DNA from: Rhododendron vialii | Taxonomy: Eukaryota > Streptophyta > Magnoliopsida > Ericales > Ericaceae | Assembly: GCF_030253575.1 (NCBI RefSeq) | Contig: NC_080563.1 | Coordinates: forward strand, 35,139,001 to 35,203,000 | DNA: 64,000 nt | Direction: 5' to 3' | Part shown: one piece after another, positions 1-12,920 of the stretch | How positions within the stretch are numbered: the first letter of the stretch is position 1 | Layout of the letters: every line of letters starts with the position of its first letter | Notes under the pieces: generated by a model | The model's input: only the letters and a program-made list of their open reading frames with translations | Database searches by the model: none | Told to the model about the DNA's origin: nothing | Made by a program: the position numbers and the translations under genes

Positions 1-1133
1 TAAGCCAATCTCTACGCACAAACCAAAATATGTATCAGAAATTCAATCGCTGCAGAAAGGGAAAAAAGTACGAAGAACACAAATAAAGGAAGAACTTGGT
101 GACCCAATAGCGAAAACAAAACAAAAAATTGGGAAAAAAAAGTCTGTACGAAGAGGGAGAGAGGGAATGAAGAGATATGATACAGGGAATAATGAATCAG
201 GAGACTGACCTAATCATTTGATTAGGAAACCAAAAAGCTGCAATCCGTTTAGTACTCCATTAGCAATCAGAAAAATCTTCAACACTGTACCATTGATTTG
301 AGACCCATAACAGTATATCAGTCCAGAAGAGATTCCAAACCATAAGAATCCCTTTAAAGAGGAGAATAGAAAACCAATGGAGGGAAGCAAAAACAGGAAG
401 GAACAAGAATGATTGGTTCTATAAATAAGGGAGCAGAGGTCTCTGCTTTTGGGAAAGCTAAAGTCAACAGTTCAGCTTTGATGTTGTTTTTCTATACCAA
501 AAAATATACTACTATACTTATATATTTAACTTTTTTGATCGGCAATAATATGATTATGATAAAGATAACTATCTTCATTATGGGAGTATTTAACTCTGTA
601 AATGCGCAACAGCTCATACGACGTCCCTTTACCTAGTTACCTACACGGCATTTAAACTGCACCACCCGATGCCGCGGCGGCGGCTGCCGTGAATGGTCGC
701 CGGAGACGTGGGGTTAAGCACTCTAAAGCTAGAACCAAGGAGGAGCGACCGAGCGGGCATAATTGTTGTCAATACATGCGTAGTAGTAGGAAGGTTTGCT
801 CCCTCTCGGCTATATTTGATCAGCGAGATAATGGTAGAAGGTGAAAAAAGGTGAAAATTATATTTGTTTGTGTTCACCGGTAAGATTGTCCTAGAAAATG
901 GTAGAAAGCAAATTTTCCGTACAATATTCTAAAGCTGAAGAGCTTGCTTTATTTTTTTACTCACAAAAAGTGTAGACAATTTATTTTGTTGTGAGTAAAA
1001 AATATTTACTTTGACTTTCTTATTTTCTTGCAAAAATTTTCATATCCTAATCAAACGGATGCAAGTCTTTTCTTTTACTTCATTTTCTCTCATTTTTATT
1101 TTTCATTATAATCTTCTTGCTAATCAAACAGAC

Positions 1134-1275
1134 CATAAAGTCTGAAACCTCTAGATGCTATCAATTTCTTAGGGGTCAGTTTATACAGAGTTTTGCTTTA
1201 GCTTTTATTGAGCTCATCGCAAGTGGACAGTGAAATTGTACCTAGGATAGTCGAGGTGCACAGCTGGCCCAAACA
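1134..1275 (+). mobile_element. 5'-truncated SINE copy
   Basis: This stretch matches the 3' two thirds of the SINE-like element at 22708-22932. Shared blocks in order are AAGTCTGAAACCTC, GTGCTATCAA/ATGCTATCAA, GAGCTTTGC/GAGTTTTGC, TAGACAGTG/TGGACAGTG and the GTCGAG stretch near the 3' end. The copy here is more diverged and lacks the 5' half with the pol III A-box-like part. Finding two dispersed copies in 22 kb supports a repeat family rather than chance. Confidence 0.6.
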
Positions 1276-4200
1276 TGTGAATTATTAAAAGAAGGAGAGG
1301 AGAAGGAGCGTTGATAAGGTGGTTAGAACATCTCCAGCCTTCCTAACCAAAATGCCACTGAAAATGTCAAATTCTATTTTACCTCGCCACAAAATACATT
1401 AAAGTTCCAATAGCCTAACGAAAGTGACTTTCAAATCCCCACCCCCGCCAACGATCTTATAGTTCAATAACACTTCTTCACATCTTTTACATGGAAGGTG
1501 AGAGATCAATTCTCGTCACGAGCGCGGATTGCTTAGTGGTACCCCTTCCTCCTCTCCTTAGGAGTAAACTAGATATCTATTGAGTGACAAAAAAAAAACC
1601 CAACCCCGCAAAGAAATTACAGTAAAATCTAACACTCCTGTGAGTGCCACAGTGTCGAGATGGTCGTGGCGAGTCACTGTGGCAAAGCGGAATAACAAGG
1701 GTGTCGGTGAGGCTGCTGGTTCCCCTCTTGAGCCTGCCAGCTCAACAAAACCTCTGAACCTGAGGAGAAGAGAGGCTTCTGAAGATGCTCTTAATAATGG
1801 TGTCAATTAAGATTGTCCAGTGGATGAACCGAACTGTCAAATTCGGATCAAATCGAACCAAACCAAGGCATGATTTAATCTACTGTTTAAGCTGATCAAG
1901 ACAACTTTTTTTTTTTCGGTTATACAGAATGTCCCGAACTAACTTGCGACTGAAGACAAGTTATTCCATTTCTTAAGCTCTCACTCCAGAGTTGCAGTCA
2001 AAGCTGGAAGATACCCTATTGCACTAAAAAGATTCGAAAGGGAATAATTCCTAGAACGGCTACCACACGGAATGCGAAATATTGCACTGCGAAACTGTTA
2101 CGGAATGATCATATGGTACTACTTGTATGTTGTACTACTCCTACTAATCATTATTTCACGTGTTCCTCCACTTCAACTGTACAAGTGTACAACCCCAATT
2201 TGTTGAGCTACGAGACATCATTCTGCCATTGTTGGGGAGTAACGTGCAGGACTATATTTTCTTAATATTTCCTCTAACGTGCAGTTGCATTTGTGGTCTC
2301 TTTTTAGTTTTATCATCGAGCAGACTTTTTTTCTTGTCTGTTATCGTAGAATGTGAATTGTAAAATCTTAAAATGTGGGATAGAATGCCCCTGCTTTGAT
2401 ACTATGTGAAAACTGTATATCCAATTCAAAATCAATTGGGGCAATGGGTGAAGAGATCCCAATATCATATTAGATGATCTCATTTCACTCCCAAACAATA
2501 CGGGACTCTATTTCTCATTTCACTTCTAAGGAATGTGAGACTATATTTCCTTAACCACCTGGCTCTCCAAGGCCCTTTACCATGCACCATACATTCACAC
2601 GGAGCTCAGGTTTAAGTATATGAATCCCACGTACCTGTACGATGGTAAAAACCCTTGGAGCACCAAATAATCACTTTTGTCGTTCAATGGGCTACATACA
2701 CTCCGCAAAACACCACTTCCACATGCAGTTTGGGTTTTTTGTTGGTGTCAAAATGTCTTTGATCGTAGAAAAATGGTGTTGTTATAACAATGTTAAAAAG
2801 CTAAAAAAAAAGTAATGTTATTGCACTTATCTGTCTCATTTGGTCACAATCTCAAATCATTAGGCATTTCATTTTCTGATACAAATGGCGAGGGGTGGAT
2901 AATGGGGGACTAGGATTACCACCCATTGGTATTTACAGTGCCAGAGCCATATTTTGGCGAAATCCAAGTCTAACCATTTGTATTTGTTGATTTCAAAAAA
3001 GGACAATATGCTGTCGTTCTCTCAGATCATCCAAGCCATCTGATTTGCATTGAAAAATGGGAAGAGTTTGATCCAACCGTCTTGATTTGAATTTGTCAAA
3101 ATGACACCAAACTAGTGCATCAATACGTACACTGTTGTTTTTTTTTTTTTGGCCCTTTTGACACATTAACAAGCCAAAAACTGATTTTGTTTAAGTCATT
3201 TTGGCACCAACAAATATACTTGCTCTAAAATTTTACCCAAAAAAAGGTTGCCAAATTATAACTTTGACACCCAAAATGGCAATGTATGGAGTTGCTGCTC
3301 TAATTAGTCAAAACTCAGAAGGATGAAATTTGTGACAACTATAAATCTCTGTCCTTTCCATTTCCCTTACTAAATTTAAAATGAGTAGGTTTTGTCAAAA
3401 AGTCATTTCCCACCATATTTTCTCAGTTTCCCTATCCTTTTTCCCTCACTAAATATGTGGTGCACATATTTACAATATTCTTGTGCTGCTTTCTAGTTGC
3501 TTTTTCTCTATTTTAATGTATGGAAATAATGATCTAGAATAGTTTCAGGATCACATTCACACCAATCCGACAAAAAAGAAGGCCCTGTTTGTTTTCCGGC
3601 CATCCTCTTCTAGGGATGGAGACAGACATTATTGTGTACGAAAGAAATCCCTGGGTTGCTCCATCACTTTTGAAACCCAATTACTTATCCATCCAAAGCT
3701 TTTGGAAAAGAAATGGACACTATATATATATGCTTTTCTATCATGACTCAAAAGAAGCTGGGGGTGGCCATGGGGTGATCTTACTTAGTTTCTGCCTCAT
3801 AAAGGTTTGCCAAATTGCTATGTTTACAAGGATCAGGTACTTTAGTGTCGGATTGGCAACAAGTTAGTAGATAAATATGTGTTACCCAATAAATACACCA
3901 CGCGTGAGAAGAAAGATTAAGAAAAGAAACAGAGAACGCAATGTACGTAGGTTTTACGTGATTCCCAATTGTGCAGGTGAGTATACTACATTCATGGCTC
4001 ACATAAATTTTCGCTATTATCAATTGAGTGAAGGATGTAGTATGGTTACATCGGTTGCTTATAGTAAATATCTATAACCTAGGGTTTACTTCGTGAACTA
4101 TACCGTAATACCTCTGTCTACGTCAAATCCCCGATAATCACAGAAAAGCAAATTTAACCGACTCATGCTTCACAAACCCGAGGAGAGCCCTGTTATATAC

Positions 4201-4906
4201 AATTATAATTTTCTAAATATCGTACCAGTCATGAAACTATTCTTTTTCTTCATACGGTATGTATGGTATCAATGTGTTGTCAGGTATCGTTTTGATCACT
4301 ATAAATATTTATCTGTCAAAAAAAAAATTGATTATTTCTAAACTTTGTAAGAGATTTTCCAAATACATGAGCCTTGGATTGGGGAAAAGCCAAAGCTCAT
4401 GAAACAAAAGACTAGTCGGACAAGAGATAGTACAGAGCTAGAGTCGGTAAGGATGACGTATCTCTTATTACAAGAAGTCTGAGAGTACAATGGTGGAGAC
4501 TTCTTCCTTTTATAGAGAAAGGAGAAACATAGAATTTAGGGAAGTAAAAATGTGCAAACATAAAGATGCCACATGGCTACATCCACCCATTCCCTATATG
4601 TATTTCCTTGGATATATTCATATCTTACTCTCGCCGTCTCCATTCTTTTGTTCCTCGTTCTATCCCAACTGGATAAAAAATTAATTATATTTCATAACTT
4701 TTAATTGATTATACTATTTATATACAAGATGGATCTTGTTTGATAGATCTCAATAAGCTCTTTTAAACAATATTTTTAAAATCATCTAAAAGATTACAGA
4801 TTGCCAAATATAATTAATTGAAAAGTGACACTGACTCCCAAAATGGACTAAATAGTTGGGACAGAGGGAGTACATTATTACAACGGACAAACAACTTTAA
4901 CACCGA

Positions 4907-5114
4907 TAGGGCTGCAAGCAAGATTAGCTCGAGCTTTGGCTCGCTTACTAAACGATCCAAAAATTTGAGCTTGAGCCATAACGATCGAGCCGAGCTTAGT
5001 CATTTACTAAACGAGCATTTTTAATCGAGTTGAGTCTCCCTTAACAAACCAAGCTCCACGCGACTCGTTTACTAAACAAACCGAAAACTCGAGCTCAGTT
5101 CATTTGCAGCCCTA
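4907..5114. mobile_element. hAT-like MITE
   Basis: A 208-bp element bounded by a perfect 11-bp terminal inverted repeat, TAGGGCTGCAA at the left and its complement at the right. The interior is a degenerate palindrome of repeated CTCGAGC, GAGCC and TTTACTAAACGA motifs. The ends resemble those of hAT-type MITEs. Flanking 8-mers (AACACCGA and GCCACCGT) match at 5 of 8 positions, so a target duplication is only suggestive. Confidence 0.6.
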
Positions 5115-6407
5115 GCCACCGTATAAGCGAGTACTGAACGTAGAAAAACTAGTTCGTTTTGGTGTTAGTTATGCAATCTCATTTCTGTTACTAAATTTTG
5201 TGCTAGACTTCTCATTTGTTAGAACAGAGCTCCTATCCAGTTTTTTCCGTCAACCCGGTCTAGTTTTGGGTCTTTGTGGGCCCGGAACAAAACTGGAATG
5301 CTCATTTTGTAAAACTCGTCGAGTAGGAAAAAAAATGAAAAATTTAATTTTTCCAATTATTTTCTATCATCCATTTTTTCTTGCACAAATTTGTTTTGTT
5401 CATATGCCTATCAATGTTTCATCAGGCTAATTTTTCACACAGATGACGTACTCGGCGAATTTTACAAAATGAACGATTTCGATCATCATTGCAAACTGTC
5501 TACAAAAGCTCAAAACTGAACGGGACTGGACCAAGACAGGAGCTAGCTTTGTCCCATTTTTTTTTCCCCTAATATTGTATACGTCAGGGAGGGTTAATAA
5601 AGTGTTAATAGGTTAGTCCACAGGAAATTTCAGAAACTATCCATAATCCTGAATTCCATATACCTACAACCGAGTTCGAACCCTGAGGACATGAGTTACA
5701 AACTAGGACAGGAGCCCATAATTCCTACAGTCCATTTGTTAATTACTACTAGCTAGTTTGTTTTTTTCAGTTTTGTGGCAAAGTGTAATCAGGGTTGCAC
5801 TCATGACATGCCCAACTCAGATAAAAAGCAGTATAGCGTCAGATTAGCAACACAGTCGCAAACAAACAAATAAACTAAAGTAAGGGAGAAACATTATTAA
5901 TGGCACAAAAACAAGATTGCCAAATGGCAATAGAAGTGGCAGTGGCAGTGGCAGTGGCACATGCCCCATCAATTGATAATTGCATCCTTTTCTTTTCTTT
6001 TCGTTTCTTTAATTTTTCTATACATGATCAGCATAAAAAGTTTTTTTTTTTTTTTTTGAGAGGGCAAGTGGGATAGGAAATTAGCCCCGTTCCGTTAAGG
6101 TTGTTATTTTTCACTTAACGAGACAAGTCTTTCTCTTATAATACATTACCTTTAATTCAAAAAATAAGTACTTATTTTAGTTCGTGGAACACACCCTAAA
6201 CTCTAAGCAATTAGACTAGTATCTTGGCTTGAAATTTAGGTATGTACTTCCCTCTAAATTTCAAGTTTGATTCTCCTTGCTAGTAACTCTTGGACCACCT
6301 CACCTCAGGTGTAAGCGTGAAAATGACTGTGGGGATTCATTCGAGGTGCGCAAGCGGGCTCGGGACACCCTACATCACCTTTAAAAAAAAGTGGGACAGG
6401 ACATTTA

Positions 6408-7331
6408 GGCTCCGTTCAGTTGCCAGGAATATTGTACCGGAAAGTTATTATCAGGAAAAGTTAAGTAAAGTGAAATAAAAGAAAAAGAAATCTATTTTTC
6501 TGTGAGTGTTCATCTGACAATTTTTTTTTACAGGAAAATTAAAGTTTAGTGGTTCATTTGCCGGGAAAAGACACTTATGAGAAACTTCTTTATTTTTATT
6601 CTCATGGCTAATTTTAAATAAAAGTAACTTTGAGAGCTAAATAATAGGCTATCATATTTCAAAAATTAACACATACGGGAAATGTATTTTATCTAATGCA
6701 AAGCCTTAACATGAAATAAAAAAATCGACTTGCAATTCCATATTCAATTTGCTATATTCTGAATAGTCATGCAAATCCCCCATTTAAATTGACATTCTCT
6801 AATAATCAACCGTACAAATGAAGTTTAAAAAATAAGTAGATGATAACTAAATAAATAAATATTAAACAACCGTGCTTGATTACTGGTCGATGCAAAAACT
6901 CACTGAAAATTAGTTAGTGCAAAACAAAATTGAAGACCAATGACAAGATAAATAAATACTTTCAAAAAAAATAAACTACCAATCTTTTTCCAAAACAATT
7001 ATCTCAGAAAGCACCGTAGTAGTCGAAATTGTTGTTGCTCGTGTAAATCTCAAAGTGTCTTTCTAAGAACCTAATTCGTATTTTTTGGTCTTGGCGTCAT
7101 TCACTTTTATTTTTACCCGCCAATTATTTTGGCCCCCACAATGGAGAAATTTTTTCCCGTGACACAAAATCTTATGCTTTTGGCCGGATCACTTTTGCAA
7201 GAAAGTAAATCTTGCAGGAAAACTTAAAAACAAGTTTCCCACAACTTTCCTGCCAATTGAACACTACAAAAGTTATGGAAAAATTGATTTTTCCATCCTT
7301 TCTTATACTTTCCTGACAACTGAACGAGGCC
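6408..7331. mobile_element. TIR element (Harbinger- or hAT-like)
   Basis: Left end GGCTCCGTTCAGTTGCCAGG and right end (reverse complement) GGCCTCGTTCAGTTGTCAGG form about 22 bp of inverted repeat bounding 924 bp. The interior is AT-rich with no transposase frame, so the element is non-autonomous. The flanking trinucleotides are TTA and TTG, close to the TWA target of PIF/Harbinger elements but not identical, so class is uncertain. Confidence 0.5.
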
Positions 7332-8821
7332 TTGAAGAACTTATCTTGATTAAAAATGATAAACTATCATTAATGCTCTCTACTATCTTTCCGTTCTATA
7401 ATTCTACCTCATTACAAAATAATTCGTACTACAATTTTTCATATAAAAAAGTAATAAAATTTTCAAGAAAGAATTTACCCATTTAAATATAGCAATTAGT
7501 CTTAAATTTGTGCAAAACCTAAAAGTTTATGCACAGGTAATCAAGGATTCAATGTTCTTGGCGAGCTCTAAAAAGTTTTCGATTATTGTTGTTGAGTAGT
7601 TTTGCTTATGTGCTTTTTTAAGGTGGGGCATTCGGGTAACTCTCTCTTCGTCCATAAGTTAATGCCCATCCCTTTTCTAACCCCGGTAATTTAAATACTA
7701 ATGTAAGCAAATCATAAATCATTAACCGAACAAATAAAAATGTAAATAAGATCATACTTAGCTTTGAAAATTGTTGAATGAATCTTCTTTTGACACCAAA
7801 GGGGAGATTCTTTCTTAGCTTCATAAAAGGTAGTAGTATTTTGTTAGAACAATACAAACTTACTTTGCCAAAAGATTACATAAAGTACACGCAAGTTAAT
7901 AATATCATGAAAAGGTGTTCCAACAGCTTGGGGGTCTCCCTCAGTACGTAACTTGCAAATTGCAATACATGAAGCTCGAGATAGACTTATTCACGGAGCA
8001 GTTGTAAATAGGCTGTTTATGGAGTCACGCGATCTCAGACGTTCTTCGGCTTCGGAGGGTCCGGATTTAAATGAAAAGTTTGACTCTTTCCGGAAAAAAT
8101 TTCATTAACATCTGGAACATCCAAATACATTTGAACGATCACAATTGACTTCGTAAACAACTAATCACGGCAGAATGGAAAAAGATTTTCTCATGCATGT
8201 AATAATTAACAAGTTAAGCAAGTAAGTTTGCGCCACGTAGTGCAAGCTAAATGGTCGAACCAAGATTTGGTTTAGAGAAGATATTACTTTTAAGTTTTTT
8301 TTTTAGTTACAAGTATAAGAAGAACACAAGTATCAGAATTACGTCAAAATTGAAAATAAGTTCGCCAATTACTATTACCTCAACCCAACTAATAGCCCTT
8401 AGGGAGTGTGTTAGCATAATATTAAAAAATATTATGTTACAATGTTTCCTAAGTTTCAATATTATGTTTCCCGTTTAAGCTAGGTTAATATATATATATA
8501 TATAAACTGCTCGGATGAAGTACTTTCCGGTCATTTTTTTTGCTGATTTCTCGCGAGGACCCTTAAAATCACGTTCTACACACATTGAACGGTTCAGATT
8601 TTCAAAATTTGATCGGAAAATGAAAGTCCCGCATTTTAACAAAGTGAGGAATCCCTCACTTGATCCGTGGTATATATATATAATAGAATATATCCTACCA
8701 ATTGATTATTAGTGGGATGAATAGTTAAATATTTCCGTATTTCCTAGTTGGTTTAGGTTTCGTTATTATACATGTTTTTTAATTTGTTACTGTAATTTCT
8801 TAGTCACAAAATTTTATGGCT

Positions 8822-8829
8822 TATATAAA
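8822..8829 (+). promoter_or_regulatory. TATA box for the SKP1-like gene
   Basis: TATATAAA lies 139 bp upstream of the SKP1-like ATG at 8968, a normal distance for a short plant leader. A telo-box-like TTAGGGTTT at 8927-8935 lies between it and the start codon, as is common in plant genes expressed in dividing cells. The surrounding sequence also resembles a copia LTR end near 10300-10410. Confidence 0.45.
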
Positions 8830-8967
8830 AACATGTTAAAGTTATGATTTATCCGCTTTTCTTAACTTGGTAGAAAGGTTGTTAGGCTCTTGCTTTCTAT
8901 TGTTTCCCCTCTGCTAAAACCTAGGGTTAGGGTTTCCTCTCAATCCTTCACAACCAACACCGGTACA

Positions 8968-9462
8968 ATGTCGTCCTCTGCTTCTTCAGCGACCGAGAAG
9001 AAGATTGTCCTGAAGAGCTCCGACGGAGAGACCTTTGAGGTCGAGGAGGCCGTCGCTCTGCAGTCGCAGACGATCAAGCACATGATCGAGGACGACTGCG
9101 CGGGCACTGCCATACCGCTGCCCAACGTCACTAGCCGTGTCCTGTCGAAGGCGATCGAGTACTGCAAGAAGCATGCCGAGTCGCCGGCGGCTCCCGAAGA
9201 CGACGATCGCGCGGCCGACAACACGCTCAAGACCTTCGATGCTGAGTTCGTCGACGTCGATCAGGGCCTCCTGTTCGACTTGATTCTGGCGGCAAACTAC
9301 CTGGATATCAAGAGCTTGTTGAACCTGACCTGCCAGACCGTCGCGAACATGATGAAGGGAAAAACTCCCGATGAAATCCGGAAAAAATTCCACATTGTGA
9401 ACGACTATACTCCGGAGGAGGAGGAGGAGGTCCGCAGGGAGAATGCGTGGGCCTTTGACTGA
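8968..9462 (+). CDS. SKP1: SKP1-like protein (SCF ubiquitin ligase adaptor)
   Basis: Encodes a 164-residue SKP1/ASK protein, the adaptor that links F-box proteins to cullin 1 in SCF ubiquitin ligases in nucleus and cytosol. The N-terminal POZ fold begins at [20 protein letters not shown] (residues 11-30), with the DDC motif at 42-44 and LPNV at 51-54. A variable acidic linker (about 70-90) is followed by the C-terminal Skp1 domain, with [11 protein letters not shown] (105-115), LTCQTVA (120-126), GKTPDEIR (131-138) and the F-box-contacting C-terminus [12 protein letters not shown] (153-164). An upstream in-frame ATG at 8890 would add 26 unconserved residues. The 8968 ATG gives the family's usual start and length. 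The gene has no intron. Its codons are strikingly GC-rich at third positions compared with the AT-rich surroundings. Confidence 0.95.
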   Translation: MSSSASSATEKKIVLKSSDGETFEVEEAVALQSQTIKHMIEDDCAGTAIPLPNVTSRVLSKAIEYCKKHAESPAAPEDDDRAADNTLKTFDAEFVDVDQGLLFDLILAANYLDIKSLLNLTCQTVANMMKGKTPDEIRKKFHIVNDYTPEEEEEVRRENAWAFD

Positions 9463-12400
9463 CAGATCCAAAGATGATCCGTCACTTTCAGTCAATTTAT
9501 ATTTTTTAGGCTTAAGTACTACATAGGAATGGTTGTCTATTCCTACTTCTTTCTTTCTTTCTTTTTTTGTGACGGGTGGTATATGATTACCTCCGACTTA
9601 TGTGCTAACATAGTTGGGATGTAGGTTGTGGGTTATGAATGTCGTTTTTTTCATTTCTTGTTAATCTTTGTAACTTCGGTTATTTGATTAATAAAATTTC
9701 AAAAATTGTCCATTCTATGATCACCCAATTCAGTTAGCAATAGGTAGTATGTTTTGTGAGGAGCACATGGAACAAATTTACCTCATTTTTTTATTTTTTT
9801 TAAAACTCGACAATGAGTACATCGAGTAAAGGAACCAAGTCAAATATAAGCTACATGACATGCCATGAACAAATATATGACAAGGAAGAGAAACATCCAG
9901 CGAAGTACTACAGTACAAATCCGCTTCCTATCATCCAAAAGACATGAAAAATCTAGCAAAACATTGACGGCATCTTGAAAGAGCTTCAGAACTCGTCCAG
10001 CATTGCGAAACAGCATTAATCCTTCTTCAATCCAAGCCATAATTAATAAGAAACAAATTAACTGCAGTCATACCATCTTCACACATCATCTGGAGAAATT
10101 CAGTATGGACCAAAACTAGTGTTGAGGCATAATTTTGATCATATAGCAGCAAAGTCCAGAACCAGCATCACGTCATAGCATACCAGCAGCAGCAACAAAA
10201 AACTTATGAGCTAGTTGCAAAGTTCAGATAGAAACCAGCAGCTTTAACTAGCAGAAAGATTAGATTTCCAGAATCCACATTTTTCTTTCTTTTATTATAA
10301 ATATATAAAGTCCTCTAACCTATATGAAGGCATATTAGGGTTATGATTTAAATATAGTTATAGTTAATAATACACCATTCCGTTTTTCTTAACATAGTAT
10401 CAAAGCTATGAGGTTTAGGTCCTAAAAAATTTTTGCGCTTGGCGGACAGCCAAAACTTCGTTGCTGGGCACTTGTAGTAACATTTAACTGTGCAGAGACC
10501 CGTGTTTTATTTCCTTTTCTTTAATTATTTTATGTGCGACATAATTGGTTTGAGCCGAATTTTTTATGCTTCGGTGTATGCGTACGGATGTTCGGCGAAT
10601 AGTAAAATTATGCGTTTCGATGTTGTGGTAGTGTTTGAGAATATGGTGAATGTGTTAGTGTTGATCGGGATTTAAATCGGTTGTTTGTCTCTAAAAAATC
10701 TAGCTAAGTATAAGAAAAATTACTTTTCGAAAAAATATCGATTTATGAAATTAAAAATAGCAGTAATTGTTCCTTGATTTATTCTAAGAGAAATTGTAAA
10801 TTTTCATAGTCGTACATGAGGGGCAAGGTGGTGTTTCGTCTCTTTTTCTTCAAAGAAAAATGTGCAATTTTATATTTTGTACTTAAAACTGAAAATCTAG
10901 ATTTTTCTACATTTGGAATTTGAAGTTTTTGATATTGCCATTAGTTTCAAATGGGGGGCATTCTTAACTTTGGAGGATGAAAATAAGTGTACGGGTTGAA
11001 TCTGTGAAGGAAAGAAGAAGTTTGGAAAAATTCCCTTGAGGTACCGGTACCACATTTTCTTCGATACGGGTACCACTCGAGCAGAACCAGAACTTTTGTG
11101 TTCGAACAGTTGTTTATTAACAACAGTCCAGCAGTAAAATGATCAAGTGAGAACTGTACCATCATGTATAAACACCATACACCAGGGTATCCAACTACTA
11201 TTACTACTATTCTATTCACCTAAGTGATTAATTGTTGCCCCTACAAATTTCAAACATGGAAAGTGGATGTTGTTGATGATGTTTGGTTGGTTCTTCTTTC
11301 TTGGAAATGCTCTCTCTTTATCCAAGTGCTTGGGCAAAGCAAGATCTTTGCTTACCGTCATCAAGTACTTTTCCAATACTGGTAGGGGGTGTGAAGATGA
11401 GGCCTTTTTGAGCCCACTAGAATTGCTTTCCTCAGATGTGGGTGGTGTCCAAAAAAAGTGCAATCCAAAGTGGTAAAGCCAATTCTTTAGGGTTCCATAA
11501 AATTTATTTGAGGGGATCACATACACATTATGCAAGAAAGAGGAAATGGAAAGATTCTCGTAGGCCAGCCATTTTGGGAATACTATTTTGGTAGTGTCAT
11601 CCAAAGAAAATCAATGAGCGACACAGTAGTACTGTTAGTGAACTTTTCTAGAATTGCCTAGCTACTAGCTTGCTTGACGTGACATGATCAGATTTTTCGC
11701 ATTATTCAGCCTACATTAATCAACATAGAGAATGTCGACATCGACTTCTTGCGCGAGTGACTTGAGAGTTTAAGTCACCGGAATCAGCCTTTTGATCAAT
11801 AACAATCAGCAGAGAAGGCAACGTATAACCGTAGGCTACAGATCGACGAGTTGAGTACTAGTTGTCCAAGACCTTATTGCTTTTAACGGGACCGTTGCGC
11901 AGCAAGTGCATGCAACCCAACACAAAGACAACTAATTAAGCAATGATCGATCACGATAGAAGAAGCTGTAAGAAATTGATTCTTCAATGGAGAAGGCTAC
12001 CTAGTGCTAACCGCTTTCGAATTCAGTTATTGTAGTAAGTAGGAGCGTTGTGCACCAAGTACGTCTCTCACCGTAGAGACAAGCAAGCAGAATCCAAGAA
12101 ACTGCAGTAGCAGTAAAACCGCTACTTACTGACCATCTCTCTTTTAAGTATCGATCTGCTAGGGAGCCTTGTGCACTGGCTACAACTCAACACAGTCACA
12201 CAGAAACAGAGAAGTTTGCCTACCGACTCTCGCTCCTAGGAGTGATTATTTAGTGCTCTTAGAGCACCGCCACACATTTGTGTGCATGGAAGCTACACAA
12301 TTGGCCGGTGGTTGAGCATCACGTGGCAAAACTCCAAGAGCAAAGAATAATTTTTCCTCTTCTAGACCCTAGTCTTGTATGTCGTATGCAGAAGCAGGGC

Positions 12401-12920
12401 TGAGCACAAAGAAAATTGGATTTGATGAAATTAGCGCACACTAAGGTCCCCCCATGGCCTAATTTTTTGTGGGCTTTGGGTTGTTTTTTCTCATTAGGAA
12501 AGACTAACTTTTTAGGTCTTTTTCGTCGTCTTATGTGAATTTTTTAAATTTTGGTCTATATTTTATACTTTTCTGATTCTTTTCATCGAGACAAACAATT
12601 TGATTTAAAATTTGAGCCAAATCTAGTAAGAATTTAAAAAATAACCAAAAATATCGTGCCAATGATATGAATGTGTTTCATTCGAATAACAAAAAATATC
12701 GCGCCAAAAATTAGCGATGACTCGCGATAATGCACACTAATGATATGAATGTGTTTCATTCGAATAACAATAAAAATTCTTCATGATATAACAGTAATGT
12801 GCGGGTCACATAATTGACAAAATACAAGAAAAGAGAAAAGTTAGGCAGAACCCATGCCACTACATGATCTGTGTGATGCTAGAAACTCAATTTTAAGAAA
12901 AACCATTTTCTCGTCAACCA
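9463..12920. other. intergenic region, SKP1 3' flank to MADS-box gene
   Basis: The SKP1 3' flank includes an AATAAA signal near 9690. Around 10290-10410 an AT-rich stretch ends in CTTAACATAGTATCAAAGC, which resembles a copia-type LTR end followed by a tRNA-iMet primer site, but no second LTR or coding region is seen. An unrecognised minus-strand open frame of 130 codons lies at 11212-11604. At 12655-12780 a 30-bp sequence (GATATGAATGTGTTTCATTC and following bases) occurs twice in direct orientation. Nothing else is supported. Confidence 0.5.
11212..11604 (-). CDS. unrecognised 130-codon open frame
   Basis: The longest open frame in this intergenic region, reading 130 residues from an ATG at 11604. 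I do not recognise it. It has no signal peptide, membrane segment or repeated motif, and the C-terminal half is basic and Pro/Ser-rich. Neighbouring sequence shows no clear promoter or splice sites joining it to further exons. It could be a decayed gene fragment or chance; homologues would decide. Confidence 0.15.
   Translation of the reverse strand: MDDTTKIVFPKWLAYENLSISSFLHNVYVIPSNKFYGTLKNWLYHFGLHFFWTPPTSEESNSSGLKKASSSHPLPVLEKYLMTVSKDLALPKHLDKERAFPRKKNQPNIINNIHFPCLKFVGATINHLGE

Larger units (their letters stand above)
1..8820. other. gene-poor region with TE remnants
   Basis: I see no convincing gene here. The open frames are short, AT-rich and lack recognisable motifs. The stretch holds a 5'-truncated SINE copy (1134-1275), a small hAT-like MITE (4907-5114), a larger TIR element (6408-7331), poly-T tracts (for example 3137-3150 and 6041-6057) and AT-rich filler. 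A TATA-like CTATAAATA lies near 419-427 but no coding region follows it. An open frame at 1580-1810 (76 codons, TTG start, rich in Lys, Arg and Ser) is not recognised and is probably chance. Confidence 0.6.

Noticed and set aside
5640-5710. tRNA-like B box (GAGTTCGAACCC)
   Set aside because: No paired A box, cloverleaf or repeat copy was found, so a tRNA or SINE call is not justified.
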